Part shown: positions 1 to 8,888 of the stretch, piece after piece
Layout of the letters: each line of letters opens with the position of its first letter
Position numbering within the stretch: the first letter of the stretch is position 1
Assembly: GCA_038316995.1 (NCBI GenBank)
Contig: JBBQAZ010000005.1
Span: 1-33,023, forward strand
Direction: 5' to 3'
Length of the DNA stretch: 33,023 bases
Source of the DNA: JAXHNE01 sp038316995
GTDB lineage: Bacteria > Patescibacteriota > Saccharimonadia > Saccharimonadales > JAXHNE01
The notes under the pieces: generated by a model
Database searches by the model: none
Seen by the model: only the letters and a program-made list of their open reading frames with translations
What the model was told of the DNA's origin: nothing
Program-made: the position numbers and the translations under genes

Positions 1-1
1 A

Positions 2-631
2 AGTCAAACAGAAGATCAGTTTAGCGACATAGACCGTGTCCCATTAAGTGTCATGGAGCACATGAGTGATTACTGGCGTCTTGTTGCTGAACGGAAAAAG
101 AAGCAACACGACGTTAGTATAAAACGAATAATGCTTGGACAACTGGTGACTATCCTAGTAGTTGGAATCAGTAGTTTTTTTATTGAAGAGCGCCAAGAAG
201 CATTTTTACTTATTGGATCTACGCTTTTGTTATATCCAGCGCTAACTGACCTATTAATGTCGAGTGGCGCTGTACTTAGCGCCAACATTCATCATGATCT
301 TGAACGACAAGACGAATCAACGTTTCGTTTTGCGTTGCTGGTAATAATAAAATCTATTGTCGCCACAACACTCGCAAGTATTATCGTAGGAAGTGTTGCC
401 GGAGTAATTGGAAAGTTTGCGCTTGAGATTCCATTTTACGACACTCTACAATTAGCTGGGCTTGCGACATTTATGTCGGCTATTATTGGTCTTCCAATTA
501 TTCTTATTGTGACGTTTATTGTACGCAACATTCGATCTAATCCTGACGAAATCATCCCAGCATTAGAGAGTAGTGTATTTAATGTAGTGATGTTGCTGTC
601 AATCGCTTTTGCATCCAGGTTACTATCATGA
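2..631 (+). CDS. MgtE/SLC41-like cation transporter, first half (5' end outside window)
   Basis: The frame is open from base 2, so the gene probably begins upstream; Met codons at 53 and 62 are possible starts. The protein is a hydrophobic integral membrane protein with about five membrane segments. A polar stretch around 'YPALTDLLMSSGAVLSANIH' resembles the conserved Pro/Gly/Asn loop after the first helix of MgtE/SLC41 membrane domains. The next gene starts inside this stop codon (ATGA, 628-631) and encodes a similar-sized protein with an equivalent motif. The pair therefore looks like the two repeats of an SLC41/MgtE transporter encoded separately. Magnesium or another divalent cation is the likely substrate by family. 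The cytoplasmic N and CBS domains of bacterial MgtE are not seen. The assignment rests on weak motif similarity. Confidence 0.5.
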   Translation, partial: SQTEDQFSDIDRVPLSVMEHMSDYWRLVAERKKKQHDVSIKRIMLGQLVTILVVGISSFFIEERQEAFLLIGSTLLLYPALTDLLMSSGAVLSANIHHDLERQDESTFRFALLVIIKSIVATTLASIIVGSVAGVIGKFALEIPFYDTLQLAGLATFMSAIIGLPIILIVTFIVRNIRSNPDEIIPALESSVFNVVMLLSIAFASRLLS

Positions 632-1164
632 AAAAAGTCATACCCCATACTCACTTTATTGCAGCAATTATTTTGTCGAGTGTACTTGCCTCAATTGGGT
701 TGATTGGTGGACTTGGTATTCAGCTGGTGCGTCAGGATATTTTGGCTTTCTTGCCACTACTGATTGCATTGCCAGCAATGAACGCAATTGCTGGTGATTA
801 CGCGACTCTAACTGCAGCACATCTTGCAGATCCGGAAAGCAACAAAAAACATATCCAAAAGCTAATCGTTGCACTGTTTACTACCTTGCCAGTGAGTTGT
901 ATTGGCGTAAGTGCTCTAAGCCTGGGAATCGCGCAATTTAAAGGTTTCGAAATCACCGGGGAACTTGCTGTTGAGTACATTAAACTAGTGTTCATTACGC
1001 TATACGTCGTAGTATTTTTGATATTTTGTTTCATATATCTTACTAAAAAAGCCCTACTAACTCTTGACGTCAATATTGACGACACCCTTATTCCGGTCGC
1101 GAACACTATCGCTTCAGTGGTAATGCTGACTGGTTTTGCGATAATGACGACTCATTTTGCATAA
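628..1164 (+). CDS. MgtE/SLC41-like cation transporter, second half
   Basis: A 178-aa integral membrane protein with about five hydrophobic helices. Its segment 'LPLLIALPAMNAIAGDYATL' parallels the Pro-rich loop of the upstream gene and fits the repeat structure of MgtE/SLC41 membrane domains. The start overlaps the preceding stop by ATGA, so translation is coupled and a 1:1 heteromer is likely. No soluble regulatory domain is present. Function as a divalent cation carrier is inferred from topology and the paired arrangement. Confidence 0.5.
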   Translation: MKKVIPHTHFIAAIILSSVLASIGLIGGLGIQLVRQDILAFLPLLIALPAMNAIAGDYATLTAAHLADPESNKKHIQKLIVALFTTLPVSCIGVSALSLGIAQFKGFEITGELAVEYIKLVFITLYVVVFLIFCFIYLTKKALLTLDVNIDDTLIPVANTIASVVMLTGFAIMTTHFA

Positions 1165-1176
1165 CGCCCAGTAGGT

Positions 1177-1182
1177 TACAAT
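1177..1182 (+). promoter_or_regulatory. -10 box of the helicase gene, leaderless-type
   Basis: TACAAT lies 8 nt before the ATG at 1191. That leaves no space for a Shine-Dalgarno sequence, so transcription would begin about at the start codon. No good -35 is visible. Confidence 0.45.
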
Positions 1183-1190
1183 ATAGAAAT

Positions 1191-4100
1191 ATGGATTTTA
1201 ATGCTGCATATAAAACGCTCAATGACGAGCAAAGACGCGCCGTCGACACAATTGATGGTCCGCTTTTAGTGCTGGCAGGTCCAGGAACAGGCAAGACACA
1301 ACTACTTGGAGCGCGGGTTGCCAATATATTAAGAAAAACTGACACACTTCCTCAAAACATTTTATGCCTTACGTTCACAGATGCAGCAGCTCAAAATATG
1401 CGTGAACGATTGAATGGCATGATCGGCGAAAGGGCTTACGACGTTCACATTAATACTTATCACGGCTTTGCTAGCGATATTATCCGTACCTACCCGGAAT
1501 TTTTTGAAACGGTAAATATCGAAACAGGGGAAGATTCTCGTATGACTCGCCCCATAGATGAACTTAGACAATTGGACATTATTAGTACTATCGTTAATTC
1601 ACTTGCTTATGATGACGCTCTATACAATGCAAAATATTACGCAAAAAGCATCCTTGGAGCAATTAGCGACTTTAAGCAAGCAGCCCTTGCGCCAGATCAA
1701 GTCCAAGACATTGCAAACACTACACTTAGCCTACTATTGCGTCTAAATCCCAAAATACAAGACGTCATGAAAGATACGGCGCGTATGCCAAGAAAAGTCG
1801 ACCAAGCATCAGACCTATTTGAAGAAATTAAAAACACCTTAGAAACAGAGCCAAGCTTTATGACCGCACTCGCTATAAAAGATTTAGATAACGCAATAAT
1901 TGAAGCGGGTGAGGACAACAGTACGAAACTGTTAACTGCATGGAAGAACAAATGGCTCTATAAAGATGATGCCTATAAGTGGACTTTTACTAACCAATCC
2001 CAGATAGAAAAACTCATTAGCTTGAGTCGTATTTACGCTCAGTATCAATCCGTTTTACATAAAACGGGTGAATATGACTTCAATGATATGATTATCCGTA
2101 CAATTGAGGTGTTGAAATATAGTAGTGAACTTAAGTTTAATCTACAAGAAAAGTATCAATACATATTACTAGACGAGTTCCAAGATACTAATTTAGCGCA
2201 GTTCCAGCTCGTAAAAGAATTGGTAGACCACCCTGTGCATGAGAATCGACCAAATGTAATGGCGGTAGGAGATGACGATCAGGGCATTTTTGCTTTCCAA
2301 GGAGCTGATATCGGTAACATGGTCGAATTTATCCGAACGTTCCAAGATGTTGAAGTTATAAATTTAACAAAAAACTATCGATCTCACCACGATATCCTTC
2401 ATGTAGCTCACAATATTGCGGGACAAATTGAATCACGATTACATCATTCCCTTGAATCCATTGATAAAAATATACAAGCAGCAGGTGACAAACTTCCAAA
2501 AGACGCAATTATCGCACGTCATGAATTTGAATCACAGGCCAATGAAAGTGGTTGGATTGCTGAAAAAATCAGTGAACTCATCAAAAACGGAGTTAGACCT
2601 AGCCAAATTGCAGTACTTGCACCAAAACATAAGATTTTAGAAGAATTGGTATCATTTTTAAATAATAAGTCTATACCGGTAACTTATGAAAAACGAGAAA
2701 ATATTTTTGATACTGAAATAATCCAATCTCTGCTTATTTTGTCCGAATGCATAATGGCTGGGAGTAGTGGCAATTTTGAACAGTTGGATGAGACTTTGCC
2801 GAAAGTGTTAAGTCTTCCATTTTGGGGAATCAAAACCCAGGACATCTGGGCGCTCAATTGGGAGTATAGCGGGTTAAAAAATAAAAAGGAGCCAAAATCA
2901 TATTTTGAATGCGCCTTAGATCGTCCGGCCACAGGTAAACAAACATCCTTCATCTTGAAACTTTGTAGTATTAACGCCGTCACAAGCTTAGAACAAATGC
3001 TCGATTATTTTACGGGTGCGAAATCGATACTCCTTGATGACAACACTGAAATGTACTCACCACTTAAAGACTATTATTTCTCTGAAGTTATTCAGAAGGA
3101 GCAACCTCTTGCATTCTATGAAACACTGTCGCATCTAAGTGTCATTAGATCACAACTTCGTGACCAGCAAACACAGTCTGACGCTATGTTACATATTGAT
3201 CAGCTCGTTCGTCTTTACAATCTATACGAAGAAGCCCAGCAACCATTAATTAATACTCACCCAATTGCGCAAAGTTCAGAATCGGTGCAACTCCAAACAG
3301 TATATAAAGCAAAGGGGCTTGAATATGATTACGTCTTTTTGCCAGCGATGCATGACGACGTCTGGGGATCTGCAGGCAGTACTGGAAACAACAGAATTAC
3401 ACTTCCAGAAAACTTGCGACACATTCGACACGATTCTTCAGATGAAGATACTAAAAGACGATTATTGTTTGTGGCTATAACTCGTGCTAAGCATGGCCTG
3501 TATTTAACTAGCTACGCAAAAAAAGAAAACGGTAAACGGACTATCCCCCCTAAATACTTACAAGAAATTCAAGCAATTGATGGAAAAAGAACTTCATCAT
3601 TATTACCATATAAGTTTCAAGCTGTTATTGAAACAGAACGCTCAGACAGCCAAACAAATATAGACATCGAAACGCACTGGTTTAGTCGTCATACTAATTT
3701 AACGCCATCTCTACGTAGCCTACTTTCGCAAAGAATTACCAGTTATAAAATGAGCCCAACCCATTTAAATAGTTTTACGAATTTAGAATATGCAGGACCA
3801 CAGGCGTTTCTAATGGGCGCTCTTCTTAGATTTCCAGAAGCTGCGAGTCCTGAAAGTTTATATGGTAGCGCTCTTCATGGAGCACTTGAATGGTTTCAAA
3901 AACAAGGCTTAAGCAACCCTAATGAGTGGCCAGAAGACAAACAAGTATTATCTCGATTTGCTAAGAACATGAAATTCTCACATTTGGTTGATTCGGAAAG
4001 GGATGAGCTGATAAAACGAGGCAAAGAAGCATTAAACATATTTCTTGAGGCGAATCGGAAAAATATAAAGGATAAATATGCGTTAGCAGAAGTTGATTTT

Positions 4101-4544
4101 AGTCGTGAAGGAGTTGTGATTGAGGGGGCACTACTGACCGGTAAAATTGATCGTTTAGAAATAGATAAAAAATCTAAAACAGTTAGAATAATTGATTTCA
4201 AAAGTGGTGGAGCTGCAACAAAATGGGAAAGCAGTAGCAAATTACTTAGCTATAAGCAGCAACTTTACTTCTATATCTTGTTAATTGAAAAATCTCATAG
4301 TTACAGCGAATATAAGGTAGAAGCTGCTGAATTACAATTTATTGAACCTTTAAACGGAAAGTACGTTAATCCTTTAAAATTAGATTATAAACAGCAAGAA
4401 TATGATGATTTCAAAAGACTTATTGTTTCCGTCTGGCAACATATTCAGGAGCTTTCTTTGCCAGATACTTCTGAATATCCTACCACTGTAGCTGGCAGTA
4501 AAAAATTTATTGAAAAACTTCAAAATAAAAAAAGACCATCTTAA
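1191..4544 (+). CDS. UvrD/Rep-family DNA helicase with C-terminal RecB-like nuclease
   Basis: A 1117-aa superfamily 1A helicase. Walker A is AGPGTGKT (about residues 29-36), motif II is DEFQDT (about 328-333), followed by GDDDQGIFAFQGAD. Motif V is 'VYKAKGLEYD' (about 703) and motif VI is 'LLFVAITRAKHGL' (about 760). The C-terminal third carries a PD-(D/E)XK nuclease: 'GSALHGALEWF' provides the early His, and 'GKIDRLE' with 'IIDFKSG' (about 983-1003) the catalytic Asp and Lys. This helicase-nuclease architecture is typical of AddAB/AdnAB-like double-strand-break end processing and recombination. No separate AddB-type partner is visible nearby. It follows the transporter pair by 26 bp but has its own -10 box, and it ends in the loop of a bidirectional terminator. 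Confidence 0.9.
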   Translation: MDFNAAYKTLNDEQRRAVDTIDGPLLVLAGPGTGKTQLLGARVANILRKTDTLPQNILCLTFTDAAAQNMRERLNGMIGERAYDVHINTYHGFASDIIRTYPEFFETVNIETGEDSRMTRPIDELRQLDIISTIVNSLAYDDALYNAKYYAKSILGAISDFKQAALAPDQVQDIANTTLSLLLRLNPKIQDVMKDTARMPRKVDQASDLFEEIKNTLETEPSFMTALAIKDLDNAIIEAGEDNSTKLLTAWKNKWLYKDDAYKWTFTNQSQIEKLISLSRIYAQYQSVLHKTGEYDFNDMIIRTIEVLKYSSELKFNLQEKYQYILLDEFQDTNLAQFQLVKELVDHPVHENRPNVMAVGDDDQGIFAFQGADIGNMVEFIRTFQDVEVINLTKNYRSHHDILHVAHNIAGQIESRLHHSLESIDKNIQAAGDKLPKDAIIARHEFESQANESGWIAEKISELIKNGVRPSQIAVLAPKHKILEELVSFLNNKSIPVTYEKRENIFDTEIIQSLLILSECIMAGSSGNFEQLDETLPKVLSLPFWGIKTQDIWALNWEYSGLKNKKEPKSYFECALDRPATGKQTSFILKLCSINAVTSLEQMLDYFTGAKSILLDDNTEMYSPLKDYYFSEVIQKEQPLAFYETLSHLSVIRSQLRDQQTQSDAMLHIDQLVRLYNLYEEAQQPLINTHPIAQSSESVQLQTVYKAKGLEYDYVFLPAMHDDVWGSAGSTGNNRITLPENLRHIRHDSSDEDTKRRLLFVAITRAKHGLYLTSYAKKENGKRTIPPKYLQEIQAIDGKRTSSLLPYKFQAVIETERSDSQTNIDIETHWFSRHTNLTPSLRSLLSQRITSYKMSPTHLNSFTNLEYAGPQAFLMGALLRFPEAASPESLYGSALHGALEWFQKQGLSNPNEWPEDKQVLSRFAKNMKFSHLVDSERDELIKRGKEALNIFLEANRKNIKDKYALAEVDFSREGVVIEGALLTGKIDRLEIDKKSKTVRIIDFKSGGAATKWESSSKLLSYKQQLYFYILLIEKSHSYSEYKVEAAELQFIEPLNGKYVNPLKLDYKQQEYDDFKRLIVSVWQHIQELSLPDTSEYPTTVAGSKKFIEKLQNKKRPS

Positions 4545-4561
4545 GGTAGATGGTCTTTTTT
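4530..4561. terminator. Bidirectional intrinsic terminator between convergent genes
   Basis: A perfect 9-bp inverted repeat, AGACCATCT (4533-4541) and AGATGGTCT (4548-4556), is flanked by an A-run on the left and a T-run on the right. It can terminate both the plus-strand helicase and the minus-strand aquaporin-like gene. The helicase stop codon TAA (4542-4544) lies in the hairpin loop. Confidence 0.9.
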
Positions 4562-4574
4562 GTAACTCAGATTT

Positions 4575-5258
4575 TTATTTTCGTTTCTTAGACTTCTTTT
4601 TTGCTGGCTTTTTCTTTAATTTTGCCCCTTTAGAGTCAAGCATATCGATGAATGGGATTAAACTCATTCCTACGAAACCACCTGCTATTGGTGCAAGCAC
4701 AAAGGTCCAGTTCCAAGACTGAATACCTGCGGCCAGCGAAGGACTTATAAGCCCATAGCCTTTAGAAGCAAGTGAAGCAATTATCATACCCACTGTCACA
4801 CTCGCAAATGCAACAAATATGAGCTTTGTTTCTTCAAGTTTTTCCCTATACAGAACCGTCGAAAGGATGAACGTAAATACAAATGCGCCTACTGCTTCCG
4901 CAGCGAAGATTTGCCAATCAAACTCTCCATTTGCAAGAGGCTGAAGAGGTCTATCAAGTATTACTTCTGTTAGTCGCCATGCTGCAACACTTCCAAGCAT
5001 TTGAACAAGAATTGTTACAAATGAACGAATCGTTGACAATTTGCGAGCCATCCATAGACCAATAGTTACAATCGGATTTATTTGTACGACGTAATATGGC
5101 CGACCAATAGCAACAAATGCTGCATAAACAATTCCCACACCGATAGCTCCAAACAGTGGCACGCCTGATCGCGACAATGCCGCATAAAATACTGTTGCCG
5201 TCGCTAATGAACCCACAAATTCTAGCAACAAAGGCATCGCCTTCGTAGATGTTCTCAT
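4575..5258 (-). CDS. Aquaporin/MIP-family-like channel with degenerate NPA motifs
   Basis: A 227-aa protein with about six membrane helices. The first half carries 'QINPIVTIGLWMARK', matching the first MIP half-repeat loop with NPI (61-63) in place of NPA. In the second half 'LISPSLAAG' occupies the equivalent place, with SPS (172-174) for NPA and no Arg after it, although that Arg normally forms the selectivity filter. The length fits the MIP family. The C terminus is a lysine-rich tail (last 15 residues largely K, with P, S, R). A strong SD (AGGAGGG) precedes the ATG. The altered pore motifs make the substrate (water, glycerol or another small solute) uncertain. Confidence 0.7.
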   Translation of the reverse strand: MRTSTKAMPLLLEFVGSLATATVFYAALSRSGVPLFGAIGVGIVYAAFVAIGRPYYVVQINPIVTIGLWMARKLSTIRSFVTILVQMLGSVAAWRLTEVILDRPLQPLANGEFDWQIFAAEAVGAFVFTFILSTVLYREKLEETKLIFVAFASVTVGMIIASLASKGYGLISPSLAAGIQSWNWTFVLAPIAGGFVGMSLIPFIDMLDSKGAKLKKKPAKKKSKKRK

Positions 5259-5281
5259 AAACCCTCCTTAGTTATATCTTT

Positions 5282-5309
5282 ATAGTAATAGATTTCTTGA
5301 CTTTGTCAA
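5282..5309 (-). promoter_or_regulatory. Promoter of the aquaporin-like gene
   Basis: On the minus strand TTGACA (5304-5309) is followed after 16 bp by TACTAT (5282-5287). It lies just downstream of the carbonic-anhydrase-like stop codon, so the two minus-strand genes can be transcribed independently. Confidence 0.65.
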
Positions 5310-5313
5310 AATA

Positions 5314-6282
5314 TCAAGCTGCTACTAGAGCTTCTTTGTTAAGGCGATACACGGGTAAGTCTCCTTTAGTTAAGGTGGCAGCCGTTGATAATGTGTACAC
5401 TAACATACCCTGTAGTGCAGTCAGCTGTTTTTGCTCATCATCAGGATATAGTCGCTCACTAATGTCTTTTAGTCGCCACACGTCAACCGCAAATACTTGA
5501 AGCGTTTCATTAGTGAGTGTACGAACCTTCTCTTGATCGACCGTGAAACCATTAACGGTATTTAATATGACGGCGGCTTCTCGGTGGTTGCCAGTTAGGT
5601 CTTTAACAAATTTGCCAAGATCAATAATATTATTCATTACGTTCTTTCCGGCAAATGGCTTATCTAGAGTTTGGGCTGCAGCTATTTCAAAGTTATCAAG
5701 CACTGTTTCAAGACCGTTTGTTGGAATCCCAAGTGCTTCAATATTTTCAGAAATATTATTTTGATATTTAACAATATTTTGAAGAATAGATGGAGCGTTA
5801 TCAATAGCGCCACAACCGCAACCATCGCCAGTCACATGGTCTGCTGTGTGAGCACCAAAATCAATCATATTATGTTGTAGGGCATTTATACCTTCATTAA
5901 ATATGTCGTCGGTCAGCTCTGGCGAAATATCACCCGTAGCAATTAACGCACCGCCAGCCATTGCAGGACCGCCACCAAAAATTTTCGAGCGGTTAAGTGA
6001 GCGGTTTTTTTGCAAAACCAGTCCATTGATTTTTGAAGATATCGATTTTACACCTCGACCATCTCCGCAGCCGTCGTCATCAAGTAGTGACCCATCGGCG
6101 TTACAATCAACAGGTACAAGTATCTCCTGTGAATAAATGAGATTGTCAAGCTTGCTAAGCTGAATATCATCAACATACTCAGGATCCGAACGATCAAGCC
6201 CTATTCGCTCGTTCAAAGAAATACCACCTTCACCATAACCAGTCCCGTTTTCTGCTATAACTTCCAAGCGTAATTCAGGCAT
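5314..6282 (-). CDS. Carbonic-anhydrase-like metalloprotein (CDCA/beta-CA type signature)
   Basis: A 322-aa soluble protein from the ATG at 6282, which has AAGGA with a 7-nt spacer; longer starts at 6330 (ATG) or 6354 (TTG) are possible. Residues 72-76 read CGDGR, the Cys-x-Asp-x-Arg signature of beta-type carbonic anhydrases. Residues 141-160 read 'DFGAHTADHVTGDGCGCGAI', giving His145/His149 and Cys155/Cys157 as further candidate metal ligands, followed by the Gly-Ala typical of these enzymes. Cadmium-type carbonic anhydrases (CDCA) likewise use two Cys and one His. The likely reaction is CO2 hydration to bicarbonate and proton. The spacing of ligands differs from textbook beta-CA (HxxC), so the family call is tentative. 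There is no signal peptide. Confidence 0.55.
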   Translation of the reverse strand: MPELRLEVIAENGTGYGEGGISLNERIGLDRSDPEYVDDIQLSKLDNLIYSQEILVPVDCNADGSLLDDDGCGDGRGVKSISSKINGLVLQKNRSLNRSKIFGGGPAMAGGALIATGDISPELTDDIFNEGINALQHNMIDFGAHTADHVTGDGCGCGAIDNAPSILQNIVKYQNNISENIEALGIPTNGLETVLDNFEIAAAQTLDKPFAGKNVMNNIIDLGKFVKDLTGNHREAAVILNTVNGFTVDQEKVRTLTNETLQVFAVDVWRLKDISERLYPDDEQKQLTALQGMLVYTLSTAATLTKGDLPVYRLNKEALVAA

Positions 6283-6452
6283 CTTCTGTTCCTTTTCATG
6301 TTCATTAGAATAATAGGTTTCCACTTGCATAATTCCTTTACTTTTTATTAGCAAATACGAAGAACATCTTACTCCTGTAATTCACAACCTGCAAGCATTA
6401 ATACATTCACGCTACATGTGGTATATTGTAATCAGAAAGGTACGCTACCTAC

Positions 6453-6827
6453 ATGGCAGAACAATACCGATTATCTCTACAGGAATTATATGCAAGGGTT
6501 CATGCTTTGCCAGATGCTTCTGATATACCTCCACCATCAGAAAAAGAAACTCTTGCAATCATGCAAATTCTTCAGCAAGACAAATCACCAATTAACGATG
6601 CCCTCAAAATTCAAATTGAAAGGATACGAGAAGAGTTAGATGAGCATATCGAGCATTTTCCACTTAATATCCGGATTATTACAGAAAATGACCTTATGTC
6701 AACCGTGGCTCTGTCTGTTATTGCAGGTGTAGGACTTGCAATAAACAGTATAGGGAAGGCCCAACTAGAGCACGACGCGGCTTTTGTGAGCAGTATGTTT
6801 GATAAACCCCTAATAATTGAGGACTAA
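6453..6827 (+). CDS. Hypothetical protein, 124 aa
   Basis: Not recognised. The N-terminal two thirds are polar and helical, with charged segments ('IQIERIREELDEHIEH') suggesting a coiled coil. A single hydrophobic stretch of about 18 residues (about 82-100) could be a membrane anchor. A -10-like TATATT at 6422-6427 leaves a short leader of roughly 20 nt with a weak AAAGG. It converges on atpC, the two stops being 5 bp apart with no terminator visible. Confidence 0.6.
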   Translation: MAEQYRLSLQELYARVHALPDASDIPPPSEKETLAIMQILQQDKSPINDALKIQIERIREELDEHIEHFPLNIRIITENDLMSTVALSVIAGVGLAINSIGKAQLEHDAAFVSSMFDKPLIIED

Positions 6828-6832
6828 ATTAT

Positions 6833-7258
6833 TTAACGACGCTTTCTGCGCTTGAGATCCGCAACTTTAAGACGAACATTGGCGCGTTCTACAAGAGACT
6901 GGGCCTTGTCTAACGATACTCTATCTTTTGCGTTTTTACGTAACTCCAACGCTTCGGCATGGGCTTTTTTAATTGCTGCTTCATCAATTTCATCTTCAGT
7001 GTCAGCTGCATCCACAAGTACGCGAACAGTATTGTCAGTAATCTCAACCACTCCACCACTTGTGGCGATTAACTCTTGGTTACCATCTGACTCATTCGCC
7101 CTGTGTCTTATCTTGATAATTCCAGTTTCTGCAAGAGTAACAAGTGGCATGTGATTTTCAAACACACCTATGTAACCTTCTGTTGTAGGCAATTGAACTT
7201 CGTAGACTTTCTGAGAAAATTTTACTCCGTCTAGTGTTACTAACTCAAAATGAATCAT
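6833..7258 (-). CDS. atpC: F1 ATP synthase subunit epsilon
   Basis: 141 aa. The N-terminal beta-sandwich is recognisable from 'LVTLDGVKF', 'LPTTEGYIGVFENHMPLVTL' and 'ATSGGVVEITDNTVRVLVD'. A C-terminal helical hairpin rich in Lys/Arg follows and ends in a basic tail. Epsilon links gamma to the c-ring and can inhibit ATP hydrolysis. It is the last gene of the atp operon. Its ATG overlaps the stop of the preceding 75-aa gene by one base (TAATG). Confidence 0.93.
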   Translation of the reverse strand: MIHFELVTLDGVKFSQKVYEVQLPTTEGYIGVFENHMPLVTLAETGIIKIRHRANESDGNQELIATSGGVVEITDNTVRVLVDAADTEDEIDEAAIKKAHAEALELRKNAKDRVSLDKAQSLVERANVRLKVADLKRRKRR

Positions 7259-7485
7259 TATCTACCGCGTCTTCCGTACAAATAAGTTGTAATGACTGCG
7301 CGACCGGCTCGTTTAGCACGAGTTATTACTGTGTCACTTTCTGTATCATGAAAAACACGCGGAAATCTTTCATGAGGCAAACCAAAATCAGAAGCAGACA
7401 CAGACGTAACTAATATTGGACTACTATCCCTGTTATCGTCCATGAGTTCATTTTTCTGTTCGTCGTTTTGAAAGTTCTCTGGCAT
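7258..7485 (-). CDS. Small unknown protein between atpD and atpC, 75 aa
   Basis: Not recognised. The ATG overlaps the atpD stop (TAATG at 7487-7483) and its own stop overlaps the atpC ATG in the same way, so it is locked into the operon by translational coupling on both sides. The N-terminal half is acidic and Asn/Gln-rich ('ENFQNDEQKNELMDDNRDS') and probably disordered. The C-terminal end is basic and ends in YGRRGR. There is no signal or membrane segment. Tight coupling makes a role linked to ATP synthase assembly or regulation plausible, but that is inference. Confidence 0.75.
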   Translation of the reverse strand: MPENFQNDEQKNELMDDNRDSSPILVTSVSASDFGLPHERFPRVFHDTESDTVITRAKRAGRAVITTYLYGRRGR

Positions 7486-8888
7486 TATTTTACGTCCTTG
7501 ATTCCACCCTTCATGTAGAAGGCGCTTTCTGGCTTGTCGTCGTGCTTGCCATCAAGAATTTCTTTAAATGCAGCGATTGTGTCTTTTAGGGGTACATAAA
7601 GACCAGAGTTACCAGTAAACTGCTCTGCAACGTGAAACGGTTGGCTTAGGAAACGTTGAATACGGCGCGCACGGTTGACGGTATTTTTGTCATCGTCGGA
7701 CAATTCTTCCATGCCAAGAATAGCGATAATATCTTGCAAATCTTTATAACGTTGCAATATTTTCTGTACTTCTGTGGCTACGTTGTAATGTTCTTCGCCG
7801 ACTATTTCTGGGTCAAGAATCGTAGAACTACTGTCTAGAGGATCAACTGCAGGGTAGATTCCAATTTCCGTCAATGCTCGGTTAAGTGAAATCGTAGAAT
7901 CAAGGTGAGCAAAAGTCGTTGCAGGCGCAGGGTCAGTAAGGTCGTCTGCAGGTACATAGACTGCTTGTACGCTGGTTACAGAACCTTTCTTGGTACTTGT
8001 GATTCTTTCCTGTAATGCACCCATTTCTTGAGCCAAGTTTGGCTGATAGCCCACTGCAGACGGCAAGCGGCCGAGCAGGGCAGATACCTCAGCTCCAGCT
8101 TGAGTAAAGCGGAAGATATTATCAATAAATAACAGTGTATCTTTTCCTTCATCACGGAATCCTTCTGCGATTGTTAACCCAGAAAGTGCCACCCGTAAAC
8201 GCGCTCCTGGTGGTTCGTTCATCTGTCCAAAGACGAGTGAGGTTTTATCTAGTACTCCTGATTCTTCCATTTCGTAGTACAAGTCATTTCCTTCACGGGT
8301 ACGCTCTCCAACACCAGCGAAAACGCTTGTTCCAGCATGTTCTTTAGCAATGTTATTAATCAACTCTGTAATAAGCACAGTTTTACCAACACCAGCACCA
8401 CCGAATAGTCCAACTTTTCCACCTTTAGTAATTGGACAAATAAGGTCAATTACCTTAATGCCTGTTTCAAGAATTTCTACATCACCGGATTGCTCGGATA
8501 GGGCAGGTGGCTCACGGTGAATTGGAGCGCGAGTCTTGAAAGTGCCACCTTTGCCGTCAATTGGCTCACCGGTCACGTTAAACATTCGCCCTAATGTGTC
8601 TTTACCAATCGGAACACTGATTGCGGAACCGGTGTCAGTAACTTTTGCGCCGCGCTTAAGACCGTCTGTAGAACCAAGAGAAATCGTACGTACGCTACCT
8701 TCAGACAGGTGCTGCGCTACCTCTAAAATTAGTTTAGTTCCATTATTGTCGACTTCTAATGCGTTATAAATAGCTGGTAGGTTTCCATCACCAAACTCAA
8801 CATCTATCACCACGCCAACGATTTGACTGACTTTCCCAATACTTTTTACTTTCAACTTGTTACTTTCTACTGTATCTGCTTGTGCCAT
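7485..8888 (-). CDS. atpD: F1 ATP synthase subunit beta
   Basis: 467 aa, normal length for the catalytic beta subunit. Walker A is GGAGVGKT (about residues 162-169), followed by 'GVGERTREGNDLY' with the catalytic Glu, then 'LLFIDNIFRF' (Walker B) and 'ALLGRLPSAVGYQPNL'. The C-terminal DELSEED region is represented by 'MEELSDDDKN'. A strong SD (AAGGAG, 7-nt spacer) precedes the ATG, which overlaps the stop of a 59-aa upstream gene by one base. A run of five small genes separates it from atpG. Confidence 0.98.
   Translation of the reverse strand: MAQADTVESNKLKVKSIGKVSQIVGVVIDVEFGDGNLPAIYNALEVDNNGTKLILEVAQHLSEGSVRTISLGSTDGLKRGAKVTDTGSAISVPIGKDTLGRMFNVTGEPIDGKGGTFKTRAPIHREPPALSEQSGDVEILETGIKVIDLICPITKGGKVGLFGGAGVGKTVLITELINNIAKEHAGTSVFAGVGERTREGNDLYYEMEESGVLDKTSLVFGQMNEPPGARLRVALSGLTIAEGFRDEGKDTLLFIDNIFRFTQAGAEVSALLGRLPSAVGYQPNLAQEMGALQERITSTKKGSVTSVQAVYVPADDLTDPAPATTFAHLDSTISLNRALTEIGIYPAVDPLDSSSTILDPEIVGEEHYNVATEVQKILQRYKDLQDIIAILGMEELSDDDKNTVNRARRIQRFLSQPFHVAEQFTGNSGLYVPLKDTIAAFKEILDGKHDDKPESAFYMKGGIKDVK

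Noticed and set aside
6418..6639. Alternative ORF overlapping the 124-aa gene
   Set aside because: It overlaps the longer frame at 6453 and its start coincides with the -10 region of that gene; composition gives no support.
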